From contig JAFLEE010000045.1 of NCBI GenBank assembly GCA_017302015.1, positions 1-41,494 of the forward strand: DNA of 41,494 nucleotides. The letters run 5' to 3'. The position numbers were made by a program, and so were the translations under genes. The stretch comes from Spirochaetota bacterium (GTDB taxonomy: Bacteria > Spirochaetota > UBA12135 > COTS27 > JAFLEE01). The notes below the pieces were generated by a model. That model saw only the letters and a program-made list of their open reading frames with translations, had not been told where the DNA came from and did not search any database. Positions 24,707 through 32,117 of this stretch are shown here, piece by piece (the stretch's first letter is position 1; each line of letters begins with the position of its first letter).

Positions 24707-26221
24707 TTATGCAGGCTTATGCATGGTCTCAGATAGTTCTTTCAACACGGGGTAGGCCCTCTGATAAGATTCAAACCGTTCCTGGTAGCGAGCTCGGCAG
24801 GCTTCCTTGGGTTCAAGAGTCTCCACCCTTTCCACCCAATGGCGCGAAAGTTCTTCGATCGTTGCGCCCCCCAGCGCGGCGCGCGAAAGCATGGCCGCCC
24901 CCAGGCACCCCGCTTCCGAAACCTTCACGGTGGTCAGGGGCACGCCCAGCGCATCGGCCTTCAGTTGCAGGAGTTTTCGATTGCGGGCGCCGCCGCCGAT
25001 GGCGCGCAATTCCCGAACGGGGATCCCGTTTCGACCCAGCAGGTCGAGATTCAGGCGCATCTCCATGGCCACGCCTTCCATGAGCCCGCGAAGGATTTCC
25101 CCGCGCCCCGTATCGAGCCTCAGGCCCAGGATGGCCCCGGGCGTCGCGGCGTCGAAGTAGGGCGTGCCGCTGGGGGTGAAATAGGGCAAAACTAAAAGCC
25201 GGGAGGGTTCGTCGGGCATTTGTTCCAGCAATAAATCGTAGGCATCCCGACCGCCCGACTTCGCGAGGTTCTTCTCCATCCCCCCGAACTCGTCCCGGAA
25301 CCAGCGGAAGAGGTTGCCCCCGGTGAGCGAATACGCCACGGTGGTGTAATGGCGCGGCAGCGCGAAATCATAGGTGACGAGGTTCGCCTGGGCGAGGTTT
25401 GCGCTTCGGATCGGACTCCGAAAACACGGCGTGATGCAATCCACCGTGCCGCTGCCGTACATGGCGATGCCTTCCTCCACGACGCCGGCCCCCAGGGCCC
25501 CGCAGCTTTGGTCATGGCCGCCGGCGACCACCCGGCATCCTTTGGCGAGGCCCAAGGCGTCGCATCGATCATCGGGGAGGATGCCGCACACGGAACCGGA
25601 AGGGACGGGTTTGGCGAGTTGGGATTCTTGGACGCCCGCGAGGGAAAGCAATTCGGCGTTCCATCGGTGGGCGTTCACATCGAAGAGGAGCGTGCGGCCG
25701 GCCAGGGGCCACCCCATGTGGGGCTCGATGCCCAGATGTTTTTGGAGGAGATCCTCAAAGCAAAGGAAGTGCCTCGACCGCTGGAACAAGGCCCCTCGCT
25801 TTTCCCGGAACCAGAGCAGTTTGAAGATCGTAAAGAGCGCCTGGGGCGTGTGCCCGGTGATTTGATAGAGGCGCTCCTTCGGGAAAGACCTTAAAAACCA
25901 GGGAATTTGACCGCCCGGTCTCGCATCGGAGGAAACCAGGGCCGGGTGGAGGATCTTCCCCTCCCCGTCCAGCGCGGTGAAACTCTCCCCTTGGCTCGAG
26001 ATCGCGAGGGCTTCCACGGAAACCCCGGATTTCGCGCAGGCCTCGCGGATCACTTCGTCGCAGGCGCAAAGCACCTCCGCCGAGTCCAGTTCCGCGGCGC
26101 CGGGCTCGGGATGGCTCAGCGGATATTCGCGGTACGCGTTGGAGAGGAGCCGCCCGCCTTCGTCGAAAGCCGCGGCCTTGCACCCCGTGGTGCCGATATC
26201 CACCCCCATGGTGGCGGGCAT
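24707..26221 (-). CDS. FGGY-family carbohydrate kinase (xylulokinase-like)
   Basis: A 504-residue sugar kinase. The N-terminal phosphate loop is MGVDIGTTGCKAAAFD, the catalytic Asp is in AGGHDQSCGALG near residue 240, and the C-terminal ATP-binding loop is AIGGGARNRKLLQLKAD near 415. The family phosphorylates xylulose, fuculose, rhamnulose, glycerol and similar polyols; the closest look is to xylulokinases, but the sugar cannot be fixed by sequence reading. The preferred start is the ATG at 26221, just after the TGA of the aldolase gene (26224-26226); a TTG overlapping that stop is an alternative. It is the third gene of the isomerase-aldolase-kinase operon. Convergent with the XRE-cupin gene, 179 bp apart, with no clear terminator seen. 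Confidence 0.9.
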   Translation of the reverse strand: MPATMGVDIGTTGCKAAAFDEGGRLLSNAYREYPLSHPEPGAAELDSAEVLCACDEVIREACAKSGVSVEALAISSQGESFTALDGEGKILHPALVSSDARPGGQIPWFLRSFPKERLYQITGHTPQALFTIFKLLWFREKRGALFQRSRHFLCFEDLLQKHLGIEPHMGWPLAGRTLLFDVNAHRWNAELLSLAGVQESQLAKPVPSGSVCGILPDDRCDALGLAKGCRVVAGGHDQSCGALGAGVVEEGIAMYGSGTVDCITPCFRSPIRSANLAQANLVTYDFALPRHYTTVAYSLTGGNLFRWFRDEFGGMEKNLAKSGGRDAYDLLLEQMPDEPSRLLVLPYFTPSGTPYFDAATPGAILGLRLDTGRGEILRGLMEGVAMEMRLNLDLLGRNGIPVRELRAIGGGARNRKLLQLKADALGVPLTTVKVSEAGCLGAAMLSRAALGGATIEELSRHWVERVETLEPKEACRARYQERFESYQRAYPVLKELSETMHKPA

Positions 26222-26223
26222 GG

Positions 26224-27228
26224 TCAACGGTACCAGAGTTCCAGGTATCCCTGGACGATGGCTTTCATTTTCCCGTAGACAAGGGCTTGGCGGTACTCGG
26301 TGGTGAAGTGGCCGAGGTCGGCGTTCCCCTCCACCGGCGCCTTCGGCCCCAAGAGCCCCTCATCCCGAAGTTTCTTCGCTTCCGCGCTCCCGGCCACCTG
26401 GGCCGCGTGGGCGACCATGTCCCTCAGGAGCACGGGGGAGGCGTCGCGCTCCAGGGCCGTCCAGATGTTCACCTTGCACACCCCATCCGCCATGAGCGAG
26501 CCGACCTGTTCGGAGGGGACGGAGGAAGTGCCGTGGAGGACGATCTTGGGCCCGATGGCGGCCCGGATCTCCCGCGCCCTCGCCCCGTCGTACTTCAGGT
26601 TCGCGGTATTGGCGCGGTGCTCGGTGCCCAGATTGGCGACCATCATGTCGACGCCGGTTTCCTTCAGGTAGCGCTCGGCCCGCTCCGCCGTCGTCATTTC
26701 ATTGTGGACGGTGCCGGTGGCGTCCATGATCTCGTCGCAGGCGCCTTCCACCACGACCTTCTTGCCCTTTCCCGCGACGAACGCCCGGGTCTTGGCCATG
26801 TTCTGCTCGAAGGGGAGCGTCGAGGCGTCATACATGATCGAAGAAACGTCCTCGAAATCGGAGGCGAGGAGTTCGTGGTCGAGGTCGTGCTGGATGTGGT
26901 CCAGGTGGATCATGACCGACAATTCGCGAAAGGGCGATTTCGGCCCGCACAGCACCCGAAGATCCGCCAGGAAGAGTTCCAATCCCACCCGCCAATCGCG
27001 GGTATGGGTGTAGGCCACGGTTTGGGACCGGTGGTCGTAGAGGTTGGTCACCGCCAGGGTCACGGGGAGTTTGGCGTCGGCGATCTTTTTCCCGTGATCG
27101 TAGACGGCGGCGAGGACCGCCTCGGTGGTGGTCAGGTTCTCGGTGCAGAAGCAGGGGATGACCCAACCGCGGTCGCGGCCGCGCTGGTAGAGGTCGAGGA
27201 CATCAGGGCGCTTGAGGATGAGGGGCAT
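26224..27228 (-). CDS. Class II fructose-bisphosphate-aldolase-type enzyme
   Basis: A 334-residue class II aldolase of the FBA/tagatose-bisphosphate type. Zinc and phosphate sites are visible: SVMIHLDHIQHD near residue 110, KVVVEGACDEI near 165, ANLGTEHRANTANLKYD near 205 with a zinc His, and IVLHGTSSVPSEQV near 238 with the second zinc His and the phosphate loop. It would cleave a ketose 1-phosphate or bisphosphate to dihydroxyacetone phosphate and an aldehyde. The sequence differs from glycolytic FBA in its longer N-terminal half, so another substrate is likely. It sits four bases after the isomerase gene and abuts the kinase gene, giving an isomerase, aldolase, kinase order. In classical fucose and rhamnose operons the aldolase is of the AraD type instead, which makes this combination notable. 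Confidence 0.88.
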   Translation of the reverse strand: MPLILKRPDVLDLYQRGRDRGWVIPCFCTENLTTTEAVLAAVYDHGKKIADAKLPVTLAVTNLYDHRSQTVAYTHTRDWRVGLELFLADLRVLCGPKSPFRELSVMIHLDHIQHDLDHELLASDFEDVSSIMYDASTLPFEQNMAKTRAFVAGKGKKVVVEGACDEIMDATGTVHNEMTTAERAERYLKETGVDMMVANLGTEHRANTANLKYDGARAREIRAAIGPKIVLHGTSSVPSEQVGSLMADGVCKVNIWTALERDASPVLLRDMVAHAAQVAGSAEAKKLRDEGLLGPKAPVEGNADLGHFTTEYRQALVYGKMKAIVQGYLELWYR

Positions 27229-27232
27229 GGGC

Positions 27233-28636
27233 TTACTCCGGCGTCACCAGGTCGTAATCCAAGTAACGGGCGAACGCCTCCTGGAGGGCCCGGCCATGAT
27301 GCCCCTTCGTCACGCTCACGTGGTGGCGGAATCCCTTGCGGGCCACCATTTCCAAGACCTTCTCGAGCCCGGGGATCTCGGCCACCCCGGCGCACCCGAA
27401 GAACGCCTTTTCGATGGGATCGTCGGTCATCTTCCCCTCGCCGAAATACCAGGTCAGCACGCCGTTTTCGGTCTTGGCGCTGGCGTAACTCATGTCGAAG
27501 GCGGCGATGCGGCCCACGTTGCACCCCCACCCCTTCCCGCACCCCAGATCCTTGGCGAACATGGGATGGTCGATGACCTCGCCCTTGGCGGCCATGAGCG
27601 ATTGGGGCACCGGGCCGCAGTGGAAGAGGATGCAGGCGTCTTTCTTCGCCCCGTAATTATTGTTCCAGTCGAGGCACGTGGAGGGCCCCTGGGACGCGAG
27701 CGTCAAGGCGCGCATGGCCACGGCATTGCACACGTCGAGTTCGCAGGCGGCCGCGATGCCGCGATCATTGAGTTCGCTGAGCACCACGCAGGGGGCGACA
27801 TGGAGTTCCTTTTCCAGTTCGATCCAGCAGCGCAACGCGATGGCATCCATGGCGAACTCGGCCATGAGGTCGTCGAGGACCAGACTCAGTTTAATGAGGT
27901 TGTCGAACGCCTCGGGAGGGGTCGCGCCCCAATTTGTGTAGCCCTTCATGCGCTCGGCGCGCTCGCGGTAGCGCGGGGTCGTCGCTTCGGTCTTCTTGAC
28001 CCGGTCGAACACTTCCGAAAGATCGATGGTTTCGACGGTGATGCCCTTGCGCTCCAAGGCCAATTCGTCGAACCGAACCGTCTTGAACGCGGTGGTGCGC
28101 GCGCCGATGGCCCCGATGACGAAGCGCTTCATGCCCTTCACCACGCGGCAGACCGCGGCGAAATCGTGCACCTGGTCGGCGAAGGCCGGGTCGTTCGGGT
28201 GGATGACATGGGGCGAGAAGATCGTGGCCTTGATGCCGTACTGGTGGAAGACGTCCATGATAGAGAATTTCCCGCAGAAGGCGTCGCGGCGCTCAGTGAA
28301 GCCCATCTTCCCGATCTCATCGGGATAGGCCTGGACGAGGATGGGCACCCCCGCGTCGCGCAGGGCGGCGACGGCCCCGGTTTCATCGCCGAAGTTCGGC
28401 AGGCAGAGGATCACCCCATCCACCTCGCCGCGATGGGCCTCGAGGAAGGCGGCGTAGCGGCGCCCCTCGGCCGGGGTCTCCACGGCCCCGTGCTTGGTCG
28501 CTTTTTCCTCCATAAGGAGGGCCCGGTAGCCCAGGGATTCGACCCGCGCCGTGAGCTCCGCCCGGGCCGAAGCCACGAGTTCACCTGGGAAAAAGCCGCG
28601 ATTTCCGAAATAGAGGGCGAAAGTCTGCTGTTTCAT
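27233..28636 (-). CDS. L-fucose/L-arabinose isomerase-family protein
   Basis: A 467-residue sugar isomerase-fold protein (FucI/AraA superfamily). The metal ligands known from L-fucose isomerase are present: E288 in VLSELND, D323 in CLDWNNNY and H339 in LFHCGPVP. The enzyme should interconvert an aldose and a ketose in the cytoplasm with Mn2+ or a similar metal; the sugar is unknown. It is shorter than FucI (about 590 residues). The start at 28636 has no Shine-Dalgarno sequence; an upstream in-frame ATG at 28672 would run through the duplicated regulatory sequence and is disfavoured. First gene of the operon with aldolase and kinase. Its leader holds a GC-only palindrome and the 34 bp sequence shared with the PocR-AraC regulator gene. 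Confidence 0.88.
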   Translation of the reverse strand: MKQQTFALYFGNRGFFPGELVASARAELTARVESLGYRALLMEEKATKHGAVETPAEGRRYAAFLEAHRGEVDGVILCLPNFGDETGAVAALRDAGVPILVQAYPDEIGKMGFTERRDAFCGKFSIMDVFHQYGIKATIFSPHVIHPNDPAFADQVHDFAAVCRVVKGMKRFVIGAIGARTTAFKTVRFDELALERKGITVETIDLSEVFDRVKKTEATTPRYRERAERMKGYTNWGATPPEAFDNLIKLSLVLDDLMAEFAMDAIALRCWIELEKELHVAPCVVLSELNDRGIAAACELDVCNAVAMRALTLASQGPSTCLDWNNNYGAKKDACILFHCGPVPQSLMAAKGEVIDHPMFAKDLGCGKGWGCNVGRIAAFDMSYASAKTENGVLTWYFGEGKMTDDPIEKAFFGCAGVAEIPGLEKVLEMVARKGFRHHVSVTKGHHGRALQEAFARYLDYDLVTPE

Positions 28637-28649
28637 GGAAGAAGGATAG

Positions 28650-28663
28650 GCCCCCCGGGGGGC
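28650..28663. repeat. GC-only palindrome in the isomerase leader
   Basis: GCCCCCCGGGGGGC is a perfect 14 bp palindrome 14 bases upstream of the isomerase start codon. As RNA it could fold over the ribosome entry region, which lacks a Shine-Dalgarno sequence. Confidence 0.5.
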
Positions 28664-28667
28664 GGGG

Positions 28668-28701
28668 CCCATGGAAAAGGAGGGATTTCCATGTAAAATC
28701 C
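28668..28701. promoter_or_regulatory. Duplicated 34 bp regulatory sequence, copy 1 (isomerase operon)
   Basis: 34 bases identical to 31263-31296. It contains the inverted repeat CATGGAAA (28670-28677) and TTTCCATG (28686-28693) with an 8 bp spacer. A related TGGAAAT occurs again just to the right (28704-28710). It lies 32 bases upstream of the isomerase start and is the best candidate for the binding site of the PocR-AraC regulator encoded 2.6 kb away. Confidence 0.65.
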
Positions 28702-28729
28702 GGTGGAAATCGGTCCTTTTAGCGGGTGC

Positions 28730-28842
28730 CTAATGGTGCCCCGTGATGGCCTCGACTTCCCCGGCCGTCCAATCGGTGTTCAGGACCGCTTGGGCGAACC
28801 CCGACGAATAGGCGCGTTCAGCGAGGCCCAGACTCCGTTGCC
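28730..28842 (-). pseudogene. Possible 3' remnant of a lost gene
   Basis: Directly after the esterase stop, another minus-strand frame gives about 38 protein-like codons (…LAERAYSSGFAQAVLNTDW…, ending ITGHH and TAG at 28730-28732) with the same GC-rich codon use as real genes, but no start. It looks like the C-terminus of a deleted gene. The family is not identified; a chance open frame is also possible. Confidence 0.3.
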
Positions 28843-31056
28843 TCAATAGTACCACCCGCCGCCCTCCCCGAGTTTCACCTCGACCGGCGGCCCCTTATAA
28901 GCGTTCGAGCCGTTCCACCATATAGTGACCGTATTGGTGAACCCCAGCCCGTTCTCGCCCAGGCGGACCGTCAGACCGCTGGCGCCCTGGCTCGTCAACC
29001 GAACCGACTCGGGCTCGAGGGCGCAGTCGAAACGGGAGATCGCGGGACCCTTCAGATCGCGTCGCATCCAAATACCGCGCGTACCGCGGAATGAGTCGCA
29101 CTCCGTGGAGTAACTGAAGCGCTCCGGGAGCTTGCGCACATGGGAGAGGAGCCATTGGGTATTGCTGTAGATCCAGTCGCCCGACGGGTATTCGTGCCCC
29201 CATCCGGGCACGAGGACGAGCTCCCCCCGATTGCCGTAGCGGCCCAATTCTTCGAGCATATTCGTCGCGTGGGTGGCGCGCACGACCGTATCCTTCTCCC
29301 CCTGCCAAATGCGCACGGGCAGGTTCGAAGCGTTCATCCCCAGACCGACGCCCAGGGGCGTATACCAGGTACCCCCGGCGATCGGGCAGACGGCGGCCCA
29401 CAGGTGGGGCATGCGCAGGGCAAAGTTCCACGCGGCCCCGCCCCCCATGGAATGCCCGGTCAGGTAGATGCGGTTGGAATCGACCTTGAACTCGCGCAGC
29501 ACCTCTTCGAGGGCCGCGAAGACGTCCATTTTGCCCCAATCGTCGTAGCCGTTATTGCCGCGGCCCCAGGGCTCGAGGCGGTAATGGGCCTTCTCGTCCG
29601 GGGACCAGTTCGTCTCGTTCGTACGCGTCTGCAAGCGCATGGCCGGGTAGAACAACACATGGGAGGGCCCCGCCCCGTGGAGGTCGACAATGAGAGGGTA
29701 GGCCCGGTTGGAGTCCCAGGCCTTCGGCAGGCTGAACGTCGCGAATTGCAGGGTGGAATCGGGCCACGCCTCGCGAACGAAGAGCAGGCTGCGCCCGTCC
29801 ACCGCGAAGGACTTCCATTGCCCCATCTCGGCGTTGAGCCCGTCGAGGATGGTTTGGGCGTCGCGCACCACGCCGTCGGGGGCGCCGGGCACCCGGTCGA
29901 CGAGGAATAGCGCCCGGTTCCATTCCGCGCCCACGAGCGCCTGGATCGACCGCAGGTGGCGCGTGAAGAGCGGGTGGGGCGACTTCTCGAGGAGGGCTTC
30001 GATGCGCCGCTCCAGGGCGGCGATCACCCCCGCCGTGAACACGAGTTTCGACGCGCAGATCACGGGGGCCTTCTTCTGGGAATCGAGGAGTCGGCACTCG
30101 AACGGGAGGGCCGCCGCGGGCAGGACCCCCGGGGTGGCGCGCACCAAGAAGCGCCGCACGCCCTTTCCGGGGGCTTTCGCGGGCGCCCAGGTTTTCTGCA
30201 GGTTCCCGAGGCGCGCCTGGAGTTGGAACGCATCGACTCCCCAGGCCACCACGGCGATTTCGCCGAAATCCGTCGGGCGCCACAGCGTCGTGCGCGTCGC
30301 CGTCGCGATCCGCAGGGCCCCGGGCGGGGCGCCGGGGGCAAGACGCTCGAAGAGCGAAGGCCGGGGAGCTCCATCCGCGCCGCGCCCCCAATAGATGCGC
30401 CGCTGCTTTTCATTCGGGGTGGAATCGTTCACCTGCACGCAGAGGCCGATGAGGGGCGCGAAGCCCGGCAGCGACGCGAACTCGCCCCAAGGGAACGCCA
30501 GGGAGTAGGTCGTCGTTTTCGCGCGCTCGTCGCGGACGATGGCGCAGGGGTAATGGCGTTTGCCCTCGCGCAGCCGCCCGGTGCCGTACTGGCCCTGGTA
30601 ATGGGCCCAGAGTTCGGGTCCGCGCGCTGTGAGGGCGGCGGTGATGGAGGCGACGGTGGGGCTGACGGAGCTTTGCACTTTTTCCGAAGCCGCGCCGCTC
30701 GCGTCGATTCCGATCTGGAGGCAGTCCCCATCCCAAATATCGGACTTCTCCTTGGCATTGAAATGCGCCTGGTCGCGCACTTCGACCTTGAGGAGGATGG
30801 CCTGCTCCGAGACCGCCAACCACCCGCGCGCCGAAACCTTGGGATCCCCTTCGATTTTGAAGGAGGGTTCGCCGTTCGTCCAGGTGGGGTCATTCGTCGC
30901 GACCCAGCGCAGCTTCGGGGCCTGGGCGGGAGCCTCGGCGCCCTCGAGTTCGATGAACTCGATGCGCGGAGCGCGGGATTTTTCCTGGGGCGCGCCGTGG
31001 AGCATGGGCACCGCGATCAGAATGAAGAGGCCGGGGCGAAAATTCCAATGGAGCAT
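28843..31056 (-). CDS. Exported esterase with N-terminal CBM9-like domain
   Basis: A 737-residue protein with a signal peptide (to about residue 22, A-P-Q). Residues 45-230 resemble a CBM9-like carbohydrate-binding domain (NDPTWTNGEP…, EVRDQAHFNA, DIWDGDCLQIGID, YSLAFPWGEF). A middle domain follows, then an alpha/beta hydrolase of the PHB-depolymerase/CE1-like type at about 440-660. Its catalytic Ser is S536 in YLTGHSMGGGAAW, Asp probably in WQGEKDTVV, and His in PGWGHEYPSGD. The final 80 residues form a beta-rich tail. Expected role: removal of acyl or feruloyl groups from plant polysaccharide outside the cell. AAGGA precedes the start. A candidate promoter and an operator-like palindrome lie just upstream (31091-31124). 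Divergent from the PocR-AraC regulator, so joint control is possible. Confidence 0.85.
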   Translation of the reverse strand: MLHWNFRPGLFILIAVPMLHGAPQEKSRAPRIEFIELEGAEAPAQAPKLRWVATNDPTWTNGEPSFKIEGDPKVSARGWLAVSEQAILLKVEVRDQAHFNAKEKSDIWDGDCLQIGIDASGAASEKVQSSVSPTVASITAALTARGPELWAHYQGQYGTGRLREGKRHYPCAIVRDERAKTTTYSLAFPWGEFASLPGFAPLIGLCVQVNDSTPNEKQRRIYWGRGADGAPRPSLFERLAPGAPPGALRIATATRTTLWRPTDFGEIAVVAWGVDAFQLQARLGNLQKTWAPAKAPGKGVRRFLVRATPGVLPAAALPFECRLLDSQKKAPVICASKLVFTAGVIAALERRIEALLEKSPHPLFTRHLRSIQALVGAEWNRALFLVDRVPGAPDGVVRDAQTILDGLNAEMGQWKSFAVDGRSLLFVREAWPDSTLQFATFSLPKAWDSNRAYPLIVDLHGAGPSHVLFYPAMRLQTRTNETNWSPDEKAHYRLEPWGRGNNGYDDWGKMDVFAALEEVLREFKVDSNRIYLTGHSMGGGAAWNFALRMPHLWAAVCPIAGGTWYTPLGVGLGMNASNLPVRIWQGEKDTVVRATHATNMLEELGRYGNRGELVLVPGWGHEYPSGDWIYSNTQWLLSHVRKLPERFSYSTECDSFRGTRGIWMRRDLKGPAISRFDCALEPESVRLTSQGASGLTVRLGENGLGFTNTVTIWWNGSNAYKGPPVEVKLGEGGGWYY

Positions 31057-31090
31057 GGGGAATCCTTCTGGGAGGGAAACGGGGCTATGG

Positions 31091-31124
31091 CCGTTACCCT
31101 AACGGAAAACCCGCCTTTTATCAA
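31091..31124 (-). promoter_or_regulatory. Candidate promoter and operator of the esterase gene
   Basis: On the minus strand TTGATA (31119-31124), 17 bp, TAGGGT (31096-31101). The -10 lies inside the palindrome CCGTTACCCTAACGG (31091-31105; 6 bp arms), which would place a bound protein on the promoter. Confidence 0.5.
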
Positions 31125-31262
31125 TTCTAATGGCATGTCCCAGGAGGGGACCCTTACGTCTTCAGCGTCGTGCCCGGCGGCGATGGGCTAAAAGCAAAGT
31201 CTTCCCCTTCGAGGCGCTCGTAGACCGAGTGGCCTGACCGCAGCAAGCCCCTAAGGAGGCGT

Positions 31263-31296
31263 CCCATGGAAAAGGAGGGATTTCCATGTAAAATCC
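31263..31296. promoter_or_regulatory. Duplicated 34 bp regulatory sequence, copy 2 (PocR-AraC gene)
   Basis: Identical to 28668-28701, with the same CATGGAAA/TTTCCATG inverted repeat. Here it overlaps the translation start of the regulator gene (ATG at 31266), so binding or RNA folding there could autoregulate the gene. The first codons of the protein are therefore written in the repeat. Confidence 0.6.
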
Positions 31297-32105
31297 CTGT
31301 CATGCTGCGCGCGATCATCGAAAAGAAAGCCCTGGGCGAGGTGCTCACCCTACTCTCGCGCCTCTTCGACGTGCGCATCGCCTTCTTCGACCCCCAGGGG
31401 CGCGAACTGACGGCCTTCGACGTCAAGCCCATGTCGGATTATTGCGCCGCGCGCCGGCAGGACCCGGGCTTCAACGCCCAGTGCGAGGCCTGCGACCGCC
31501 TCCACCTGGAACGGGCGCGCAAAAGCCGCAAATCCCAGGGCTACGAATGCCATGCGGGGCTGCGGGAGGCCGTGATCCCCCTGGTGACCGAGGACGGCCA
31601 TTATGTGGGGGCGATGATGATGGGCCAGGTCCGCGTCCACGAAATCGCGCCCGGGGGCCTCTCCGCCGCCGCCCTCGCGGCCTACCGACGCCTCCCCGAC
31701 CACGGCGCCGAGCGCTTTTCAGAAATGGTGCGCCTGCTGGAGCATATGAGCGTCTACCTCATCCGCGCCGAGATCGTGCGCCACCACGGGCGCAGCTGGG
31801 AGGAGCGCCTGCACCTCCACATCGCCGAGCACCTCGAGGAGAAGATCACCCTCCCCGTCCTCGCCCGCCTCGCCGGGCGCTCCCCCTCGTTCATCTCCCG
31901 CTATTTCGCCGACGAGTTCGGGCTCACGCCCCGGGAGTTCATCGAGCGCGAGCGCATGAAAGAGGCCTTCACCCTCCTGCGCGCCGGGGAAAAGGTGAAC
32001 GCCATCGCCGCCCGCCTGGGCTATTACGACGAGTTCCACTTCTCGAAGGCGTTCAAGAAGCGGTTCGGAAAGCCGCCATCGCTCTACCGAAAATTGGGGG
32101 GATGA
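31266..32105 (+). CDS. AraC-family regulator with PocR sensory domain
   Basis: A 279-residue regulator. Residues 13-165 form a PocR domain, with the cysteine-rich signature C-A-A-R-R (near 60), C-E-A-C-D-R (near 74) and Y-E-C-H-A-G (near 95) that in this family surrounds a small-molecule or metal-binding pocket. Residues 180-279 are the AraC double HTH (HIAEHLEEKITLPVLARLAG and AIAARLGYYDEFHFSKAFKKRFG). The start at 31266 was chosen for AAGGAGG six bases upstream; a second ATG at 31302 lacks such a site but gives a more typical N-terminus. It shares its start region with the leader of the isomerase operon, so it probably controls that operon, and it is divergent from the CBM9-esterase gene. 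Convergent with lacI, 12 bp apart. Confidence 0.92.
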   Translation: MEKEGFPCKIPVMLRAIIEKKALGEVLTLLSRLFDVRIAFFDPQGRELTAFDVKPMSDYCAARRQDPGFNAQCEACDRLHLERARKSRKSQGYECHAGLREAVIPLVTEDGHYVGAMMMGQVRVHEIAPGGLSAAALAAYRRLPDHGAERFSEMVRLLEHMSVYLIRAEIVRHHGRSWEERLHLHIAEHLEEKITLPVLARLAGRSPSFISRYFADEFGLTPREFIERERMKEAFTLLRAGEKVNAIAARLGYYDEFHFSKAFKKRFGKPPSLYRKLGG

Positions 32106-32117
32106 GGGCGCCCCGTC

